Shown piece after piece: positions 11,241-23,176 of a stretch of DNA of 64,000 nt; position 1 is the first letter of the stretch, and each line of letters starts with the position of its first letter. Made by a program: the position numbers and the translations under genes. Source of the DNA: Chrysoperla carnea. Its lineage: Eukaryota; Arthropoda; Insecta; Neuroptera; Chrysopidae. The stretch covers positions 82,702,368 through 82,766,367 of the forward strand of contig NC_058337.1 in assembly GCF_905475395.1 (NCBI RefSeq), read 5' to 3'. The notes beneath the pieces are model-generated. The model saw only the letters and a list, made by a program, of their open reading frames with translations. It was not told the DNA's origin and made no database searches.

Positions 11241-13139
11241 TCAAAAATTTACTTCTTATTTTGAATATATGCTGGTATTTTAAAGTGCACCGTACAAAAC
11301 TGTGAAATTCAGCTTAGTTGCTTATCAAATTCGACCAAGATATATTTTCTATAGATAATTAAAATTAGATAAAAGCTCGTAATAAAAGGTACTTTATTTC
11401 AACCTACGGATTTTAAAAGCATAATAACAACAATGTACACCTGTATTAAAAGTGGCACTAATTGTAACGGGTGTTTTTACTGAGTTTATTAAGGGTATCT
11501 ATTCTAATTTTTTTTACTCAAATTAAACTACATTAAAACAATACTTTATTACTTTCAAATGCTATCATATTTCATGCTTCAGTAATTTTAAACAGTTTTT
11601 AAGAGTCGTTAAAATTTATAAATTTTTTAAAAATATTGCAAGCTTATTTTTTTAATAAAAAATTTCAATTAGAACTTGTAAGCTTACATAGCGAGAGAAA
11701 GCTTAAAATTTATAAGTTACTTTTAAACGTAAGTAAATACACACCTGGTTGTATAAAATTGAAAACAAGTGTATTTTGGTCTATCTACATAAGGGTTGAT
11801 ACTTAAATAATAAAGCACCTGGCTGACGGTCGCCCAGTCACTGCCAATTGATAGTAATTCATGCATGACTCATATAATATCGAGAAATATCTATCTAACG
11901 TAGAGAATTAACAAAAAAATAAATTTATACACATACTTATAAGGGCTGCTTTCGTATAATAATGGCATAATAATAATAATATTAACAAAAGGGTAGCGTA
12001 ATTTTACTTATTGCAGTCAACCAACAACTTCATGTATGTTAATACCTGGTACAAACTGGTACAATAGTGAAAAAGTTGTGTTTTTCGGGGGTTGTTGACA
12101 GAGCGTATTCTAATGATAAATAATGTCCGTCGTGTGTATGTATGTACCTATATTATATGCATTGAAACAAAGATTAGAATTTAGTCTCGAATTCTGAAAA
12201 GTTTGAATTAATAAATATACGGTAGACTCGACCATAGCTCTTAATGTAGTAAAATATTTGCATGCTATTAATAAGGCTGTAAGATAATGACAGATTTGGC
12301 TACCTCACTTCTAATTCGGAGGAGGCTGAAACATTTTTCGATGTTAAAAAAAATGATAGGTTTGCGAGTTAACTGTGTGGGTAGCATATCGGAAAAAAAG
12401 TTTTACATTTTTTCGGCTTTTAATCTTACTTGGGTATTTGCAGATCTTATGTCATTATTTTTTGCGAGTCCCACGGCATACACTTTCATACTTTCGATTG
12501 GCTGAACTCAATCAATCTTTACTCCAACAACTCCTTTGCACAGGTTCTATCATAGAGTTCATTCAATACAAATGCAGGGCTGCAAAACAAATTTTTCGTT
12601 ATGTTACCCATACGAAGTTCACTTTATAGCTAGTTCCCTTTGAAGCAGAACCGAGAAAATGAGGCACGTTGACCTCCAAATCTTGCGGTCTATTAAATTA
12701 GGAATCATACGACGATTATACCCGGATTAAATTATAAATTCTAATCAATTAAATTTTACCACTATAGTGGTAAGCCTATAGGCTCGAAAAGACAATTGAA
12801 GTTCTCAAAGTTGGTCTCTTAGCTCTCTAGTACGGCAATAAATTGTGCATACTGTGATCTATCTTTAACTTTCTTCTATGAAATTTTTACTTTAATAATT
12901 TAACCCGCTTATTCCGAAGAGAACTTGAACAAAACTGACAGCCTCAATTATTTATAACAAATTTTGTAAAAATATAAAAAAATTTAGAAGCTTTTGATTT
13001 GAAAAATATTCTTTTGAACTTATTTTTATCAAAAAGTTAAATATTTAATAAAGTATGCCGTTTTTTAATAATAAGTAATTTAATATTTAAAATTGTCACC
13101 AATCCTGAATACAGGATGATTTTTCACCCATAAACTAAG
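11241..13139. other. AT-rich intergenic stretch
   Basis: No gene supported. Open frames at 12287-12629 overlap each other and have neither splice signals nor recognisable motifs. Confidence 0.55.
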
Positions 13140-13159
13140 GCCTAAAAAAAATAATCAAA

Positions 13160-13710
13160 CAACAAAGAACTTATGCGACATTGTTCTGCACTGCAAGAAA
13201 AGTTAACGACTAATTTTAAATCTGATAATGATGGAGATTTGTTTTGCGATGAAATTTTAGTTTTGCAACACTATCTCGAAGACATTCAGACAACACCTAA
13301 CGAAACATTAAACTTTATAAAAAAGCACAAATTCAAGAGATATATATTCAAGCATCTGGATATCGCTGCGTATTCTGTTAACAATATCCGCGACTGTTGC
13401 AAGTGGGGTGAAGTTTTTATACAATGTTTCAAACAAAATTTACTTTTTACGAGTTTGGCCAAGCTGTCTATTAGAAAACAGTTGCAGAAAACTTTAATTT
13501 TCTCGTCTTAAAAAGGCTAGAAAAATAAGTTGTTTACTTTTTTCGTTTTTTTTTATATTGTTTTTAAATGTTTCGTGGCATAACTGACCGACAATATAGG
13601 TAGGTAGATTGTTTAGAGAATGAATGGGTACAATATGTTATTAATAAGTATACTTAAAAAAGCGCCAAATGTTTGACTCGTCCGCGGCGCCTAGGTGGAC
13701 CTCCTCCTTT
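13160..13710 (+). pseudogene. Decayed hAT transposase fragment (ZMYM1-like type)
   Basis: The frame from 13173 begins CSALQEKL-like, then DLFCDEILVLQHYLEDI and TPNETLNFI, the order seen before the dimerisation domain of ZMYM1-like hAT transposases. Near 13335-13345 the recognisable reading moves to the next frame (SLRILLTISATVASG at about 13360-13405), so a frameshift separates the two parts. GCGCCAAATG and GCGGCGCCTAGG at 13660-13695 resemble the terminal region. Non-functional. Confidence 0.65.
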
Positions 13711-13743
13711 ATTCAGTCTCAGAAAAAAACCATAATAAAAAGC

Positions 13744-13798
13744 TTGATTATTTTATATGAAGTTGGACTAGATTGATTATTTTATATGAAGTTGGATA
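13744..13798. repeat. Short tandem repeat, two copies of a 29 bp unit
   Basis: TTGATTATTTTATATGAAGT followed by TGGA occurs at 13744 and again 29 bases later. Confidence 0.8.
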
Positions 13799-13943
13799 TG
13801 AAGTCTAAAAAATTTTGAAAATTTTAGGGGAGGAGAGTTGCCCGATTATTTAAACAACCGTTGTATCCGACTAATTAAGTATGTATGAGCACGGTAGTGA
13901 TGTCACAAATTAAAAAAATTTTTTTTTTCAATTTTGGTGATAG

Positions 13944-14068
13944 GTACACTCACTGTCAGAAAAAGTGCCACAGTTAAAGCCATTCTAAGCGTACGCATCA
14001 TATGTTATGTTATAATAGTAACACTTAGAATGTTTTAAAACGAGCATTTTTTGTGACATTGAGTATAC
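13944..14068. mobile_element. Small foldback, about 47 bp arms
   Basis: GTACACTCACTGTCAGAAAA at the left faces the inverse of a right end TGACATTGAGTATAC; inner arms share CATTCTAAG. It is immediately followed by another foldback. Confidence 0.7.
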
Positions 14069-14073
14069 ATTAT

Positions 14074-14241
14074 GTTATAACTTGATGATATAAGACGAAA
14101 AGTATGAATAAAATTTTTCGATATCTCGAGTAATTTTCGAAAATTTTGTTCAATTATTTAGCTTTCGATATTTCGAAAACTAAGGCAGATATTAAAATAT
14201 TTTATTTTTATTTTTCGTCTACATTCATGAAGTTATAACAA
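14074..14241. mobile_element. Second foldback, adjacent to the previous one
   Basis: TTATAACTTGATGATATAAG at the left faces CATTCATGAAGTTATAA at the right; arms also share GACGAAAA and TTTTCGAAA. About 70 bp arms, diverged. Confidence 0.6.
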
Positions 14242-14746
14242 AATCCATCATTAAAGTTGAAAATAAGGTAAATTAATTTCAACCCTAATTTAAAACTGCT
14301 TTGTGTGTTCGTACTACTACCGTAACTTTTCTTCCGAATAAAATTACAAAAAAAAAATGGAAATATCCGTCAAGTGAATGAAAACGTCCCACTTACAAAA
14401 ATTTTTGTATATTAAAAGGTTGTTAGACATAAAGCATAATAAGGCCACACACCAATTTCTACCGATGTATTTATTCTGTGAAGCGCACATATTTTTACTC
14501 TAAACGCAAAGTTCATTATTATCATTTAATTCTTGGAAAATAAAAATGTCCAGCTATCTTTTTTGAAAAAACTCCCACAATTTAAAGATACCAAGCTGTT
14601 GCTATCTCGTTTTCTAAACCGTGATTTTCCAAGACATTTACCAGTAGATGTACGACAGTAGATATACGAATATTTTAACTGCAATGTCATGTGGGTTGCC
14701 TATATACTTCTCGATATCCTGTGATCACTGTGCCTGTAGTGTGTAT
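14242..14746. other. AT-rich intergenic stretch
   Basis: Nothing recognised. Confidence 0.6.
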
Positions 14747-16300
14747 GTCGCAGCCAAGGCTTAATTTGCCGTTCCATTAATAGCCTAGCCTTTTACTAAA
14801 CGGCGGCCTGAATGATATTCAGCCAAAGCGCCTACTACAATATTTAATAAACTGATTGGCTGATGCTTAGGCCATTCATGCAAAAGGGTGGCCCATAGAT
14901 AAAAGATTTAGTAATATTGTACATTTGACAATAAAATATGCAACATCTGTTTATTTTCGTAATTTAAATAACTTATTGTTATTTGGTAATCATGAGATCA
15001 AAAAGCGTAACTAAATAACAAAGTACACATGTAAGTAATTAAAATGTTATTTGTTAAACACAAGTTAAACTACCATGGCATTTGGATTCGCTAAAAACTT
15101 TGATTTTAAAACAAGCACATCTATTATTGCAACACTGATTCACAATAAGCTTGCAACTACATATTTTGAATCCCTGGCCACTAAAAGGTGACTGAATTGC
15201 TACAACGAAATTATGAATTCGAAGAAATTAAACTTTCTGAACCATACTTTTTATTTATTTAAACCGATTTGAAAGTCCAATTACAATGAGAAATAAGTTT
15301 ACATTTAAAGTATTAAAAATAAGTTTATAGTTAAAATTAAACATAATTAAAACAGTTATAAATTAAAATAGATAATTTGAAAATTTAATATTAACAAGTG
15401 AAAACAAACAATTGACTTAGTTAATTGTTGAAATACCATGTTTAGACAGTGTTGATGACGCAATCGTTTGTTTTTTGACGTCATGTAAATAATAAAAGAT
15501 ATCCACTTTTAAATAGCCACACACACATAACTGATATTTCTATATTAATACATACTATAAAATTTGCGCCTAATTAACGCCCTCGTGGGTAAACAGTGAT
15601 TGTTTACAAAAAAATGTTTCAAACAAAAGTTATTTATTTTTTTATAAGGAACATTTTTTCATTTAAACTTTTGTTCTATCTCTAACGGTTTACAATATGG
15701 GTCCTACGGACCCAAGACCCAATTGACCTATTTTGCTCATTTACGAACTCGCTTGATATCTCTTTTCGTTTTTGAGTTATCGTGTTGGCAGACGGACGGA
15801 TAGACAACCAGAAATGGACTAATTAATTGATTCTATGAACACCTATACCAAAATTTTTTTCGTAGCATCAATATTTTTAAGCGTTACAAACTTGGGACTA
15901 AACTTAATATACTATGTATATTTCATATATACATGGTATAAAAGGGATTAAAAAAACATACAAGATAACAAGAACAAAGAGAATCTAAAATTTAGTTAAC
16001 ATTACAGCCGAAATACTTAGGTCCAACATTTTGTCAGTAAACTCTTTCACTGTACTTTTTGTGTGTAAACGTAATCAAACTGTCAGAATATTGTTACTTG
16101 ATGACGCCGTATTGACAGTGTATAAGATTAGTGTAGATTAACCTCACTAGGATATGCAAGTAGTTGAACGTTATCGATAGAAGTCATTAGCCTAGTTGTT
16201 TGAATGGCTGAATATTGTTCAGGCAGCTAGTTGAACGGCGCCGTTTAGTAAAAAGGCTAGGCTGTTAATTGAACGGCTAATTAAGTTAGTTTGCTGCGAC
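14747..16300. mobile_element. Foldback element, about 90 bp arms, interrupted by an R550 copy
   Basis: The left arm (14747-14835) begins GTCGCAGC and contains CCTAGCCTTTTACTAAACGG; the right arm (16200-16300) is its diverged inverse ending GCTGCGAC. Without the R550 copy at 15394-15943 the element would be about 1.0 kb. No transposase frame. Confidence 0.75.
15394..15943 (+). repeat. R550 repeat, copy 1
   Basis: Complete copy. It starts ACAAGTGAAAACAAACAATT and ends CATGGTATAAAA, with the hairpin GGGTCCTACGGACCC at 15699-15713. It contains no reading frame. It lies inside the foldback element at 14747-16300. Confidence 0.9.
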
Positions 16301-19275
16301 TTATACATGTAACTGTTTTTTTTTTTTTTTAAATTTACGAAGTAAGAACTTTTTATGTCTGGAGCCAGTGCGCGTTTCAGCAACTTGTCGTATTAAAGAT
16401 AGAAATTTAAGAGGCTGTTGTCAAATTTCCGAGTGTTCGAAAATTTTTCAATTGCGCTTTGAGCTTGAAACCGATGCTTTTTTTTATACTGATTAGTTTA
16501 TTAAATAAGAAAAACAAAAATCATTTTATCAAATACAAAACAATGTATACGTCATCTTACGCCTTGAAATTAGCAATTTTTAGGATTACAGGCGACTAGC
16601 ATCACATATCTTTATTTGTTAAATTTCATCAATTTTAAGTATGATACAACTGTAATCTTTCAGAGCGCTTTTCCACCCTGAACTAGAGCTGATCAAGAGA
16701 GAATTAATATTATTATAATTTAATTTATAATTCGATCACAACACTCTAATTACAAGTTTTTGATTGTCAGACATACCAAACCAGTTTGACAACAACTCAA
16801 AGACATAGAGGAACAACTCTACCCTCCACTAATGATAATTTTTGTAGAAGAAAATCAGCGGTAAATTTATACTGCAGAGCCAAAATAAGCGCCTCATTGC
16901 TGAAATATTTATAACTTCATACTAAAGTAAATAAATTACCTACCTAACGTACGTAGGCTAATTTCAAAACAAAAAAATTAAGTATTATCGTCTATTATTA
17001 AATAGTACATGGGTGACTGAGCTTTACTCGGTATTTTTTGAGTTAAAAAGGCACAAATTTTATCACTAATATAAGCACCAGTTAAAATGTCTCAACACAA
17101 ATACCAATTTGAATGTCCCGGTTATGTACTTTATTTTGTCGCCAGTCTCCAATAGATGTCAGGAAGAGTCATATTTTGAGTCAATGTTTCAGTTTTTCCT
17201 GAAAACATCAATAAAACGACGTTTTCTAAAAATTAAACCTAGCTACAACGATTTTTCGCTCCAAAAAAACCCTGCGTACTGCGTAATTTTCATGAAAATC
17301 GTTGGAGCCATTTCCGAGCTTGCTGATATCTATATACAATAATTGCTCGTTTAAACATATAAGATATGATAAAAATAATGAAAATTTAATAAAAGCTCTA
17401 TTTGAAAATTCTGTGGTATTAAATTATCTTCCATATTCTTGATGTCAAATCATAGGCTTATAACCCCTCCAGTTTTAGTCTAGAAACTCCAGAAAAATTA
17501 AGATTGCTCTAGCTTATGAACACAACAACATCCAGGTTTTCTATTTCGATTCTTATGAATATATCGAATTATTCTGTCCTTATGAATAATAATTTTGTTT
17601 ATTAGCGCGATTTTATATTTATTTATAATGGTTCTGACTGACTTTTTGATTTTATATCTTAGCCAGAACAACAATCAAATACACCAACAAAGCTTGAAAT
17701 ATAATTTTATTAAAAAAAACAACTTTAATTATTATTTCTGTAAATATCTACGATATTCAAGCTTTGTATAGTGTTTACATATTTGAATAAATATCTGCAC
17801 ATTTATTCGAACAATTTGCACACTTTCCCAAATTTTGAGCTGGTATTTGGTAACCGTACAAAACCTATAAAGTATACAAGACGTCTCAAAATTACTTTTG
17901 TGAAACACCTAATGAGGCTACAAATAGAAAGTGATCGAATCAAAAAATTTTTCTTGAACATTCATTTGTGGCGGCCACCTGTAGGTTCATAGGCATAGCT
18001 TTTGGAATAATAACCCCACAGCAATACAATTGAAGTTTATATAAAGTATAAAATACAACGGAATGTATAATTCTCCCCAATGTTATGAAGATGGTTGCCA
18101 TGATAACATCACCATAGCAATCTCTATCATTTTCCCCGTTGTCTGTTGTTAGATTTTTCCTTGTGTTAAATAAGAAGGTATGTAGAAAATAATTCATTCA
18201 AAAGTGCTCGGAGAAAAAATATATCTTAAATAAATCTCTCATTTATTAATTAAATTGTTTTTTTCTAGATACTATAAAATATTACTGCTCTTTTTTTAAA
18301 AACAAAATGGGCATCTTCATAAAATAAGCTTTATACTTCAAGGTTATCAGAGGTGAATTTTCTTTCTTCGTTTGACATTTTAAATACATACAGTATTATC
18401 TCCCTCCATTAAATGCTTTTCTTGGGTTTTATTATTATGATAATTACAAATGAGATATTTAAAGTCCTTTGATTTATTTCTACAGAAGTAACAAAAAGTT
18501 TGCAAAGTTAATTAAAGAAGTTAAATAAAATTTATCAAAGTATATTTAATATATATCAAACCATTATCTTACGCTAGACTTACATATTAAATTAGAAATA
18601 AATTAAGCAAACTATTATTGAAACGTGATTTAAACACACAAATAAAATGTTTTAAAGAAAATACGAAAAACAATAAATAATAATAAGTAAATAAAAATGA
18701 TTTTTAGGTATTTCGTTTTACCTATGTTGATGTATATGGTTGCTAGCCTAGCCGTCACCAAGGATACGGGGTCGCCAATGGATACCAATGCAGAGATGGC
18801 CTAATCACCAATATCCCCAATGCAAAACACAACAAATAAATAAATGATTGTTTTGAATGTTCACAATTTTAATTGATTACTTGATTAATATTTATTGATA
18901 TTAATTTTGATTAACTGTCAAATATGTGTAATTATGTAGCCCTAAAATATGTTCTGTTTGATTATATTAGTAATGTAATCAAAGTATTGATTTGTGACAT
19001 TATCAAAGGTGGTATTTTTATTAGCACGAGGTATTCTTAGTTAGAATAAAATATAATAGGTGGTAGCATGTGGTGATAGCGTATATACACAGTAAAATAG
19101 ATAAAATATTCAATTTTATGTGGGAATTATACATTTTTAGTTTTTAATTCAAAATCGGACTTAATTTTACACCCAGTCATTTAACATTGACTTTTTTTTG
19201 AAGTTCCTGGTTTTTGTGTATAGTGTAATCATTGTCTTCAAAATTTTTCAGCAATCATCCTCATACGTCATACAT
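16301..19275. other. AT-rich intergenic stretch
   Basis: No gene supported. The open frame at 17109-17342 ends in sequence typical of dispersed insect repeats (TTTTCATGAAAATCGTTGG), so I read it as repeat-derived. 18060-18160 and 18730-18830 are locally GC-richer but without exon structure. Confidence 0.5.
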
Positions 19276-19830
19276 TTTTTATACCATGTATATATGAAAT
19301 ATACATAGTATATTAAGTTTAGTCCCAAGTTTTTAACGCTTAAAAATAATGATGCTAGGAAAAAAATTTTGTCATAGGTGTTCATAAAATCACCTAATTA
19401 GTCCATTTCCGGTTGTCCGTCCGTCCGTCTGTGGACACGATAACTCAAAAACGAAAAAAGATATCGAGCTGAAATTTGTACAGCGTACTCAGGGCGTAAA
19501 AAGTGTCAAGTTCGTAAATGAGCATCATAGGTCAATTGGGTCTTGGGTCCGTAGGACCCATCTTGTAAACCGTTAGAGATAGAACAAAAGTTTAAATGTA
19601 AAAAATATTCCTTATCAAAAATTAAACAACTTTTGTTTGAAACATTTTTTCGTAAACATCACTGTTTACCCGTGAGGGCACCAATTAGGCGGAAATTTTA
19701 TAATATGTACTATACTTGATTATCAGTTATGTATGTGTCACATGTTTGTATGTGTAATGTGATAAAGAAATCAACACTGACTATGCATGGTATTTCAACA
19801 ATTAACTCCAATTGTTTGTTTTCACTTGTT
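19276..19830 (-). repeat. R550 repeat, copy 2
   Basis: Complete copy in the opposite orientation to copy 1, from ATACCATGTATATATG to TTTTCACTTGTT. The hairpin GGGTCCGTAGGACCC is present, with a CCGTCCGTCCGTC run near 19415. Confidence 0.9.
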
Positions 19831-20321
19831 TTAATCCAAAAGTTAGGCAAACATTTTTTTGATGGTAAACCTTTATTTTTTCCAATGTAAATAGTTTATG
19901 CGATGAAGCCGAATCGGAACTAAAATTGCTCTATCACATCTTCGAGAAATTCGACTCTAAATATATTAATAAATTCTGTTTTCCTATATGTTAATTTATT
20001 GATCACTCGCTTAAAAAATTTGCTGGTACCAGTACTCAATATATGATAATTCATTTTTTTTAGATACAAAAGTTACAATTACTATCTTTCCGCTCTGTAT
20101 GGCTTACATCGGCTTAATGCAGCCATTAAAGAACGGGTAGAAAAACTATTTATCGTTAATTTTCTAGAAGGGTGTATCGAGATATACCTTTTGATCATAA
20201 CACGACAGTTTTGTGATACCTTAAATAACTTTATAAAAAATTGTCTATCAGCCAATTGGAATCTGTTTCGATATCATTTAAAGTAAGAATTTAACTGTAC
20301 ATATTTATTTGGGTGAGGTTA
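19831..20321. other. AT-rich intergenic stretch
   Basis: Contains only the ATATGATAATTCATT string noted at 11.1 and 22.5 kb. Confidence 0.5.
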
Positions 20322-20737
20322 TACGGACAATATCGTGTGTAGCGTAAGTCCCAGGTTAAAATTAATTTGAGCCATAATTAGCTTAAACAGAATATTATCT
20401 ATATTATCTTTGAACAGAATAATATCTCAGCGTGAATCTCACGTTAACATAATTTGAAGTAGATGATTAGCGTATACATAATATCTAGGTTTTTTTGAGC
20501 TTTTCTCAGATTTCTTGAGGATCAGGGAATGAACGTAATCATAGGGTTAACCAAAAAACCTGCAGACCCATGGTAATTCGACCAAATAGCCAACCCGCCG
20601 AAGAGTGAATGAACGCAATAACACGAAAAAACGATTAATTTTTTCTAAAAAAACTTAGATAATATTCTGTTCACGCTAATTATCTAATCCAAATATCTTA
20701 ATGCGAGACTCACGATTAACACACAAAAGTGTCCGTA
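20322..20737. mobile_element. Foldback element just downstream of eIF3g
   Basis: Outer ends TACGGACA and TGTCCGTA. Arms of about 90 bp share ATAATTAGC and ACAGAATATTATCT in inverse. It lies 70 bases past the eIF3g poly(A) signal. Diverged; no coding frame. Confidence 0.7.
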
Positions 20738-20804
20738 AATCCCTTTTGTTTCAAAATCATATTTGTTTATAAAAAAGTTGTCCTATCAAATTTATGTTTT
20801 CTAA

Positions 20805-20810
20805 TTTATT
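20805..20810 (-). terminator. Polyadenylation signal of eIF3g
   Basis: AATAAA on the minus strand about 50 bases past the eIF3g stop. Another AATAAA overlaps the stop codon itself (20856-20861) but is too early to serve the full coding message. Confidence 0.5.
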
Positions 20811-20856
20811 TAATAATAAATTTTACAATTAAAAATGAATAAAATTATTGAATAAT

Positions 20857-22041
20857 TTATTGCTGTGGTTTCACTGACCAATCCACAGATAAAATTAAAT
20901 GATCGTAGCCATGCCCATGTAGTGTGTTAATTGCATCAGCGGCATCTTTTCGAAATTTAAAATGGACATAAGCAAAACCTTTACATGCATCTGTTGCTTT
21001 ATCTTTCGCCAAAAATATACGATTAATGGGTCCAAATGGTTTGACGAGGTCTTCTATATCAGCATCTGTTGTTGACTCACTTAAGTTAGTTATACGAATT
21101 GCGGTCATGTCTTCATTTCGTCTTTGTGAATTTGGATTATCACCACCCTTTCTTGCACCATCACGCATATTTGGTGGTACATATTTGCTACCCCCTGGTT
21201 TGCTTGGATCTTGTAAACTACTAGCATTTGGTGCTGCAGCTAAAAGTATAAACATTTTATTCGAAAATATTTAACAGTAAGGCTATTCGTACTCAGCGCG
21301 TATCCTGTGTGTATGTAATATCATCTGATTGTTGAGCTTTCTACATTTATTATTATTATTTTATCAATCCTAGTTTATATTTTTCATGTCAATAAATAAA
21401 TAATTAAATTATACAAAAGGTATACAAAAAAAATAAATAAATAAATAAAATAATAACAATATATGTAGAAAGCTAAAAAATCAGATGATTTTACATACAC
21501 GCAGGATACCCGCTGTGTACGAATAGCCACAGCCAATATTTAAATAATTTATATTTTTCTTACCTGCTTTCTTCTCGTCAGGAAGTTTGCCACCAACATA
21601 CTGAGTGTCTTTATACGGACATTTTGTAGTCCAATGGTCTCCATTACATGTACGACATTTAACAGCACCTTTATCGCCTAAACCTTTTAGTTTATCTAAA
21701 GCACTTTCTTCCTCAACTTTATTATCCTCTTCTTTGCTACTAATAAATTGCATATAAACATCTTCAGCCACAATCGTTGTTTGTGGATTTGGACCAGGTT
21801 TATCTTTTGCTGATTCACCAAATTTTGCTAAAGTTTTTCGAGCCGCGATCGATTTGGATACGATGCGTTTTTCAATTTTATATGTACGTACTATTTTTTC
21901 CTTTTTACCATCATCATTAATTTTATACTCGGTAATTATTTTAAAACCATTTTCAAAGACTTCTGTGGGCGGTGGTAAGGCTCCACCTTCTAATTCGACT
22001 TCGTCTGCCCAACTGCATTTCACATCTTCTGCTACAGGCAT
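20857..22041 (-). CDS. eIF3g: Eukaryotic translation initiation factor 3 subunit G (two coding exons)
   Basis: CDS is complement(join(20857..21239, 21564..22041)), 286 codons; the intron has GT/AG ends and the frame is kept. eIF3g is a cytoplasmic RNA-binding subunit of eIF3, which brings the 40S subunit to mRNA and helps scanning and reinitiation. Seen in the protein: an N-terminal SWADEVE-type start (residues 9-15), a long conserved N-terminal eIF3g domain, a CCHC zinc knuckle with C-x2-C-x3-H-x4-C spacing (about residues 130-143, CRTCNGDHWTTKC), a linker containing KYVPPNMRDGA, then one C-terminal RRM with RNP2 (IRITNL) and RNP1 (KGFAYVHF), ending just after GYDHLILSVDW. Length and domain order match insect eIF3g. 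The start is the ATG at 22041. A TTTTTTAG acceptor-like string lies directly before it, so a 5' UTR intron is possible. The gene diverges from CHERP. Identity is firm; UTR limits are not known. Confidence 0.96.
21281..21528. mobile_element. Foldback MITE inside the eIF3g intron
   Basis: Inverted arms of about 66 bp, 21281-21346 and 21463-21528, match at most positions; the outer ends read GGCTATTCGTAC and GTACGAATAGCC. The 116 bp centre is A/T-only low complexity. The element takes up 248 of the 324 intron bases and leaves both splice sites free. No open reading frame is present, so it is non-autonomous. I could not settle a target-site duplication, so the superfamily is open. Confidence 0.85.
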
Positions 22042-23176
22042 CTAAAAAATTCACGTGTTGTTAATCAAACATTTTGAAGTTATTTCAATTATTATTACCT
22101 TTTAAAAACTTATCCTAAATAATATTTGACAATTAACAATATGGTTAAATTTTTCACCACGAGTTTGCTTGAAAAGTCAAAATTAAAGACTGGTTAATAT
22201 TAATAAACCAAGATATAAAAGGATCTTTCCAGTAGTATTGACAATACGTGATAAAATAGGCATAGCAATCACCACAGAGAGCATATTCCGTATTTTAAAA
22301 ATTTTTTTAAAATGAATACAATACATTTAAAATCATACATAAATGGTAAATATAATTAATAATAAAATCATACGAATAATAAATTTAATTTAAATACGGA
22401 ATTGTCTATTTCTTTTTAAAGCAAAGAATAGCTGCGTTTATTTGTAGTGAGTGCTCAGTCAATTAACTGAGCGCGTTAGAAAAAGTACTAGTACTGACAC
22501 CCCGTTTTATATGATAATTCATTTTTTCTTTAAGATACATGAGGACGAGGTGTCAGTAGTACCAGAATCATATTTATTAGAGCGCTAAATTTATGCTCAA
22601 TATGGCTCAAATCGGCTGGACGCAACTAATATTTGAAATAGCAATATTTCACAATTTGGGAATACCGTTAAAATTTTTTAATAATTTATTCAAATACTAA
22701 ATATCAAAATATTGTGCATTTTTATTTTATATTGGGCTTGAACAGCAGAAAATGTGTATTATAAAAAATAACGCCCACTCTTATGTGAATTTGGCACTCT
22801 CATACATTATCTATTTCTTATTAACTACAGGAAAAAATATTTAACGAGTTCTTGAATGCACATTTTCTGCGGTATACCTTTTTTGCTGTAAATAGAGCCC
22901 ATTGTTTATAATTCATAATATAATAATACATAAAAATTAAGATGCCCATAATATTTTAATTTTAAATTAAGATGTCCTGTTAACATAACAAACGCTATTA
23001 TGATCATGTGTCATTTTGTGTTCAGATTGGAAAGCCAATTGTGTGTACTTTAATTTTGTGTTGCTTTACCCGACAAGTAAATTTTAGAACTTCAAATGGC
23101 GTTTACGTGAATAATTTATAAAAAAAATAAAAAAACTTATTCTGCTTGTAAATATTGCCTTTAAAGTGGAAATAAA
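22042..23176. promoter_or_regulatory. Divergent intergenic region between eIF3g and CHERP
   Basis: This 1.1 kb holds the promoters of both genes, by position only; no TATA box or defined factor site can be asserted. At 22455-22480 is a perfect inverted pair GCTCAGT/ACTGAGC with a 6-base loop. At 22486-22563 GTACTGACACC faces GGTGTCAGTAGTA around an AT-rich stretch (ATATGATAATTCATT, TTTAAGATACATG). Pieces of that stretch recur near 11150 and 20040, so it is probably a small inserted repeat rather than a promoter element. Confidence 0.5.

Noticed and set aside
17109..17342. 77-codon open frame
   Set aside because: Its end resembles a dispersed insect repeat, and there is no known protein motif.
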